Below are positions 58,163 through 64,000 of a DNA stretch of 64,000 nt, piece after piece. The position numbers and the translations under genes were made by a program. The stretch comes from Hygrocybe punicea (taxonomy: Eukaryota; Basidiomycota; Agaricomycetes; Agaricales; Hygrophoraceae). Numbering within the stretch: position 1 is the first letter of the stretch; every line of letters begins with the position of its first letter. The notes below the pieces were generated by a model. It was given only the letters and a program-made list of their open reading frames with translations, made no database searches and was not told the DNA's origin. The DNA lies in the NCBI GenBank assembly GCA_963556145.1, contig OY744465.1:5332001-5396000 (forward strand). The letters run 5' to 3'.

Positions 58163-59040
58163 GTTCGGTCAATGTTGTTGAACCAATATAACTAGATATA
58201 TGACACCGAACACATCGAACATGTTTGATGTGTTCAGTGGACATGTTCGGCCAACGTTGTTGAACCAATATAACTAGATATATGACACCGAACACATCGA
58301 ACATGTTCGATGTGTTCAGTGGACATGTTCGGCCAATGTTGTTGAACCAATATAACTAGATATATGACACCGAACACATCGAACATGTTCGATGTGTTCA
58401 GTGGACATGTTCGGTCAACGTTGGTGAACCAATATTACCAGATATATGACACCGAACACACCGAACATGTTCGGTGTGTTTGGTGTCATATACAGTATTC
58501 AATGGTTCCTTTGAACACAAAAAATTAACCTAAAATGCCACAGGTAGCCAATTATCTTGAACAAAATCTGAATAGACCAAAATTTGCTTATATATTTAAA
58601 GACCACTCATACCAATTTTCAAAGACATCAGTGAATATTTGCATGTTTTATGATCAAAACATTAGTGTTCAAAGGAGTGATCAGATTTCTGTCTGCCTGG
58701 TGAATATTCAGTTCCTAATTTTATTGATGGTTCTGAATAAGATTCAATATCTAGATGGGTTCAGATGATACACTGAAGAAATTAGAACACTTTTTAGCAG
58801 TAGAAATCAGTACAGAATCAATTATGTTAGGGTGTTCAAAGGACTGGTAGTGTTCAAAGGAGCCATTGAACACTGTATCTGGTAATATTGGTTCACCAAC
58901 GTTGACTGAACATGTCCACTGAACACACCGAACATGTTCGATGTGTTCAGTGTGGTATATCTAGTCATACCGATTGATGGACATCCACCAAATATGTCCG
59001 GTGACCGAACGCACCAAACAACATGTTTGGTGTAGTATAC
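58146..59040. repeat. Palindromic satellite / foldback insertion with CCGAACATGTTCGG core
   Basis: Four tandem 82-bp units (58152-58480), each with GGACATGTTCGG, TTGTTGAACCAATATAACTAG and CACATCGAACATGTTCGATGTG palindromes, then about 350 bp of AT-rich unique sequence, then an inverted copy of the unit (58850-59035). The whole has the form of a foldback element with an expanded left arm. It interrupts the Ulp1 frame just upstream of DTVCQALSRLLW. Just outside its right end (59196-59040, minus) a frame reads VQHIEFLSVGKAINGVNLFDE, possibly the missing upstream exon. Confidence 0.75.
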
Positions 59041-59429
59041 CTCGTCCTTTCTACATCCATCCAACAAGTCAGACTTGTTGTGCTTTTCCGTCAAAGGACC
59101 AGTCCGTGAATATTCATCGAACAAATTAACTCCATTTATCGCCTTACCAACTGAAAGAAATTCAATATGCTGCACCTGTCGGTTTTCTGCGTGCAAGTAC
59201 TAGCCTTGGATAACTTATAAGCTCAAGCTACATCAAAAACATAAATAAATAGATTTGTTGTTTATGCATGCAAAGAAGCCGAACATGAGGTCGAACATGT
59301 GGCGATTGATCAGGTCACGTGGTCGTGACATCTGTATTCATAGTCTGGAACGTTGAGTAAAAAATCCGCCCTTTTCTTTTGCTCTCAAATCGCCTCACAC
59401 ATCGACCAAAAAGCTTTATTTCATCTTCC

Positions 59430-61351
59430 ATGTCCTTACCCATCATCAAAACCTCAACTCCTGCCGTCAATCCTGCGGCCTTCAAATACTGGCCCGATGC
59501 GCTGCCCAAAAAGCTGCAGGAGCTCCATCGCATTTTCCAAATCCAGTACATGGTCCCGCCCAAGATTCTGGCACCCAACAAGATCTCCGGCACCATCCCC
59601 GTCTTTTCTCGTAACTTATATGTACTGAAGACTCACCCCCACGATGCCACCGCCCGAGGCGAGTCATGGCACGAAATGCCCGAACGATACGAGGAACCGC
59701 TCCGTCGCTTAATTTATCAAATGGATATGTACATCTACGCGACAGCTGCCATCGCATACAACAAGGCACCCCACGACTCGCTGGACTACGTCAAAAATGA
59801 TAAGGAAGGGACCGATTCACTTTGGGATTACCTCAAGTATACCGACACCATCATGGACGAAATTTGGGCAGAAGTCTTGGTGGCGAAACGGGCAAATGAG
59901 GTTACCCGTGACTGGCGAAGCAAGATCTTCAACGATTGGCTCCTGAAAGAATTTTATGTCAGGAAACATTCTCCATCGGCTTTGATTCAACATGGTGCCA
60001 TGAACACCGAGATCAAGCCCGAGGATCTAGGTGAGTATATATATGCATTGGCAGACAAATGGATTATGACATCTGGCATCATAGATTGGGCGAAATACGA
60101 CGAATCTGTGCCAGCATGGCACAGCGGAACCTCTGCAAATTGGTCATTCGGTGGCCTTCCAGACGCCACAAAGCTCGAAATCATCGGTCATGTTATTGCT
60201 TGGTGTAAAGGACATAGTGTCCTCGTCGATGCCGATGTGGCCGACGATGATGAAGGTATGATCTAGAATTACATGTGTGATTGTGCTAATGATATAATAC
60301 ATTTGCAGAGCAGCCGGTTCCCCAGGGCAAGGGCAAGGGCAAAGCCAAGTCAAAATCGGTCAAAAAACAGACGGCATCTTCCGCTGGTTTGTACAAATTT
60401 TCAACCATAGCAGTGTATAGATGCATTGAATATTCAGGTGGCGCTGACAATTCGTCCGAGAAGGACAAAAAGAAGCCCAAGCCCAAGCCCAAGTCCAGTA
60501 AGTAGTTTCATTGTCTGTGATCGTCACACATGCAAACCCTTCATCATGACAGAACGCACAAAGAAGTCCAAAGCCGAGAACGACGATGACGGTGAGTTAT
60601 TGAATTCCGAATATCAAAACGATAATCCAACACATTTATTCATGTATAGACGACGTGAAGATGGAGGAGGACTTAGCCCCAGTAAAGAAGAAGCGGTCCA
60701 AAGCTCAAATGCGTACGTTGCTCACGTTGCTATGATTAATGCACTGACATATCGCAGTCACTGTCGAAATTGGGCCGTCGCGCGGATCCAAGAAATCGGA
60801 ATCCGTAAAATTGACAGTGGAAGTTAAACCACCCATCTCCTCCGAGCCGGTTGATGTTCCACTGGAATCCCCAAAGTTCGATGCTGTAGGAATGGAGTGG
60901 GTCGGGTTGTTGGATGTCGATCACGATGCAGTTATGCACAACGACGATGGACCTCCCGAACCAACACAAGAGTCTCTCAGCGGTGATCACGAGGACGGTG
61001 AGGAAGCAAAGAGGAGGAAGCTAGATGTCGCTTCGGAGCAAGCGGGCATTATTGCAGAGAAGCTCAAACTGGTGAAGCCACCGAAAAAGTCACCAACTCC
61101 AGGTATGTGTTTCAACATCACATGGCTGTATCTATTCCAATTCTGATCTTCTTGACGTCCTAGGATTCCATCCCAATACGCATGCATCGTCACGCCACCA
61201 GTCATCGATGCCTGCGGAGCCCAGCGCTTCATCAATGGACGTGGATTGGAGCAATATCGTTCCCCCCGAAATCCTACTCTCGATTCCTCCGAGCCAAACA
61301 AGGCCTTCATCTCTCAAGCCATCGACATCCAAACTGGATCCCGGGCCTTAA
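59430..61351 (+). CDS. Intact seven-exon gene, unknown nuclear-type protein, possible transposon companion
   Basis: ATG at 59430 (MSLPIIKTSTPAVNPAAF). Exon 1 (275 codons) encodes a globular, Trp/Tyr-rich region (FKYWPDALPKKLQELHRIFQ, PVFSRNLYVLKTHPHD, ESVPAWHSGTSANWSFGG). Six short GT-AG introns, all in phase, then join small charged exons: GKGKGKAKSKSVKKQ, KDKKKPKPKPKSK, a DDVKMEEDLAPVKKKRSKAQ segment with a likely nuclear localisation signal, and a Ser/Pro-rich end. Stop TAA at 61349. About 540 residues with no internal stop. It stands head-to-head with the Ulp1-transposase relic. I do not recognise the family. Confidence 0.68.
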
Positions 61352-62428
61352 TTTCGGAGGAGTAAGTCCTTCTTTTGTGGAGTATTCATTATATTTGACT
61401 AAAAAGACTTTATCCCAGTTGTTGATTTCTGGAAACGTGTGCCCTCAAATGTCCTCCTCATACATCGCTACTATTAACATTTGTACAGTGTCTATATATG
61501 TATTTCTTTTTGCTCTGTTAAAAATGGCTTGTGTTACTGTATGACCATAAGAATTGAGCATGATAGTAAGCATAGATACAACGTAAGGCATCAATCTTGT
61601 TGACTGAAAATCTGTTTGTCTAAAATATATCCTGGTGAATGCATTACTTTCAGTTCAGTCATAGTACAACTACCGACTCACTCAACCTGAGAAGGACAAC
61701 CTGAGATGACTCTCATTCGGGCTAACAAAAATTAAAATTGAATATATGTAAGAAACCAGAATCGTGAACTTCATGGACCTATTAATGAGGATACAATGAT
61801 ACAAGAATAACAAAACCCCCTCTTGTTAGTGGAAGATATAACTGTCACTCCAAGGGGAGCTATGACTATTTGGTACCGGAATAATACAGTATACTTGTGT
61901 GGGAATGATATGTACAGCTCCATAAAAATGACAATGTATTTCTGACAAGGATGAAGAGCAATGATAATTTCCACGAATTACCAAGTAATTGTCAAATATG
62001 CACAGTTGTCAAACAGCCTGGTTGTTCAACTTCAATACCTGTTTTGTCTGTTGGGCAAGCTAGAAATAAATATCACTGAGACTTTGAAGATTAAATCCAC
62101 AAAATATCTTAAAAGGGGGTACCATTGTTCTTCTCAGTCGGTTTGATTAATGTCTTGTCAGCCAGACCCCTAATAAGATTGTAAGGCAGCTATTCATGAT
62201 ACAGATGCATTTTTGGCCTGTATCAAGGCATGTCATGGGAACATAGAATGGAATAAAAAAAGTAAACACAGATTTCTAAAGAATCAGGCACGCCTTATGG
62301 TGTTTTGGGAAAAGCTTACAAATAATATAATGTCATATGATCAATCCCATTGTGTTAATTGTTATTCATGATCCGAACCACTTGACTAGTTAAATGGGCA
62401 GTGTTTCCTCTTACTGTCACAAATCCTC
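61352..62428. other. AT-rich spacer, no gene seen
   Basis: No coding pattern or repeat recognised; probably the 5' flank of the Helitron at the right end. Confidence 0.45.
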
Positions 62429-64000
62429 ATGAATCCCCACAACATCATCCGTGTCTGCATTGCATGTTTGACTTATCTATATTTCCTTGCAAATGCAACA
62501 TTATTTCCACAACTATGCCAAAATCAAATCATGTATATCTCTCCTGAACCAATTTCCTTGCCTTTGATATCGACCTTGACCCAAGAATTGGGTGTTTCTC
62601 AAAGAAAACTCATAGAACATGAGTTTGCCCCAGATCAGGGCGATACAACAATATTGATGCAAATAAATGCAACAAAAAGTGTAGAGTTCATTCAAATAAC
62701 AAAAGTTAACATGACCATCGATCCATTATTCATTTGGACTACATTTAAAAATAGCGCGGTCACAATGCAATTACGTTTTATTCAATATGCCAGGACATAT
62801 TTCTTGCCTCCTAAATATCTCTTTGCTTTGTATTGTCTTCTCAAACCTATCACTGTCCAATGTCGTTGTAAAATGATCAAGGCATTGCTCATGTAATTAC
62901 TATTGAGACGACATGATTTCAGATCATATTTATTTCATTGTATTACTAGTTCTCTAACACATGAAACGTTGCTGTGGATCACACTATGTTTCATAATACG
63001 ACATAGTCGTTCCAATATAATTGTGTTCAATTTGAATTTATTCAGAAACCCGTTTAAATCTTTATATATAAATTCCCTTCATGGATATCATTTCATTGGT
63101 GGTGGTAAACGAATACTAACATTCAAATTTAACCTTCTTCAATCTTTCATGCTCCCATCCAATAATATCAACCATGATTCCAACATACTATTTGAATACG
63201 TGGATCATGTTGATCAACAGGCCACCAACATTGTATATGGAGATAGAAAAAAATATTTGTGGGTCAAAATGCCTTTGCATGAACTTCTGCCAAAGTTGAC
63301 GGTGAAGGATATTGGTGAAATAACAACACTACATGGTATATATTTGTCAAAGACATTACGAAGATTACATGGACAAGATCTATCTGTGGCATTAATGAGG
63401 CATAATTGTTCAGCCTGTGATACTCATGTTTCTATTTTTCATGTGCATGATATTAAATCACATAAAGACCTGTGTAAACAGTGGTACAGAAGACAACAAA
63501 TGACAGAAACATATGAGTGTGGCAAAGAAGAAACTCAGACTCAAATGAAAGAAGAATTGGACAAGTCAGATGAGCAATCATTTCCTCCTCCTCCACCATC
63601 TATTGAATTGAAGGAAACCATAATCAGCAACTGGTGCAGAGATACATCACCCGAATGTTTTCAAGAAAGTAGGTGTGCCGTGTGCCGTCAATTGGTTGCA
63701 TTGAAGAACATGTCTTTATTGTCAAAGACAAAGGTTAATCTGAAAATATTAACTAGAGACAATATGGGAATCACAAGATGTGAACAATATCATTGTTCTG
63801 ATCCAATAGAGGATATCAAAGGTCCAGTGCTAGATAACACATGTAAATGGATATGCAAATCATGTGTGCTCAGTCTGAATAAAGGCCAAACTCCCAAATA
63901 TGCTTTGGCAAATGGACTTTGGATGGGAAGAATTCCTGCACAACTTCAAAATCTAACATTTGCTGAACAACTTTTGATTGCCCGTGTTCGTCACAACAAA
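62429..64000 (+). pseudogene. Second Helitron: N-terminal DUF6570-type region, runs off the window
   Basis: One frame is open from ATG 62429 to the window end except for a single TAA at 62894. The part from about 63600 gives ISNWCRDTSPECFQESRCAV, CKWICKSCVLSLNKGQTP, KYALANGLWMGRIPAQLQ and LTFAEQLLIARVRHN, the classic zinc-binding N-terminal region of fungal Helitron Rep/helicase proteins. Upstream text (CSACDTHVSIFHVHDIKSH) also has paired Cys and His. The HUH and helicase domains should lie beyond 64000. Composition is much more AT-rich than in the first Helitron, so it is a different family or a younger arrival. Whether the TAA is in an intron or a true stop is open; the first 156 codons are weakly supported. 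Confidence 0.7.

Noticed and set aside
1..64000. tRNA or rRNA genes
   Set aside because: I looked for tRNA-like arms and rRNA blocks by eye and saw none; a covariance-model scan would be needed to exclude them.

Overview
The window looks like nuclear DNA of a mushroom-forming basidiomycete (Agaricomycetes). The grounds are genes split by many 45-65 nt GT-AG introns, a Ppo-type fatty-acid dioxygenase, a fungal kinase-like gene of a kind common in mushrooms, and a dense set of Plavaka, Helitron, Gypsy, hAT-like and foldback elements. No gene name here was checked by a database search; all calls come from motifs and remembered family patterns.

Layout. 1-10.8 kb is a host block: a DUF2235 alpha/beta-hydrolase gene (minus strand, cut by the window edge) shares a 143-bp divergent promoter with a complete many-exon Ppo gene (plus strand), followed by a protein-kinase-like gene. 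11.2-16.2 kb is a decayed Plavaka transposon with a head-to-head companion ORF and a minisatellite. 17.4-33.3 kb is a Helitron with its own divergent companion gene. Its Rep/helicase frame is split by an 8,870-bp element (19055-27924) that has terminal inverted repeats, a 7-bp target duplication (AAATACC) and inverted subterminal arrays of a 45-bp palindrome-bearing unit. That element itself holds a TA-flanked element with a solo LTR inside, a G/T-rich minisatellite, a foldback MITE and broken gene fragments. 33.5-36.3 kb is a foldback element with a 2.17-kb hAT-like insertion (8-bp duplication). 36.5-37.3 kb is a small five-exon gene for a predicted secreted protein. 38.3-40.3 kb holds a second MITE and transposon debris. 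40.5-43.2 kb is a 5'-truncated SPT5 pseudogene. 43.8-50.5 kb is a broken Gypsy retrotransposon carrying a solo LTR in its integrase and cut off by a 33-bp minisatellite (50.5-52.2 kb). 52.7-58.2 kb holds two minus-strand multi-exon relics, the second a fusion of a Ulp1-like cysteine protease with a DDE transposase, interrupted by a palindromic satellite (58.15-59.04 kb). 59.4-61.35 kb is an intact seven-exon gene of unknown function. From about 62.4 kb to the end is the N-terminal part of a second Helitron.

The main themes are deep nesting of elements, readable from exact target duplications that restore a reading frame, and a uniform mode of decay: most in-frame stops in the element genes are TGA where the family pattern suggests Arg, as expected from CGA to TGA changes (CpG deamination or RIP-like mutation). 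The intact genes show no such damage.
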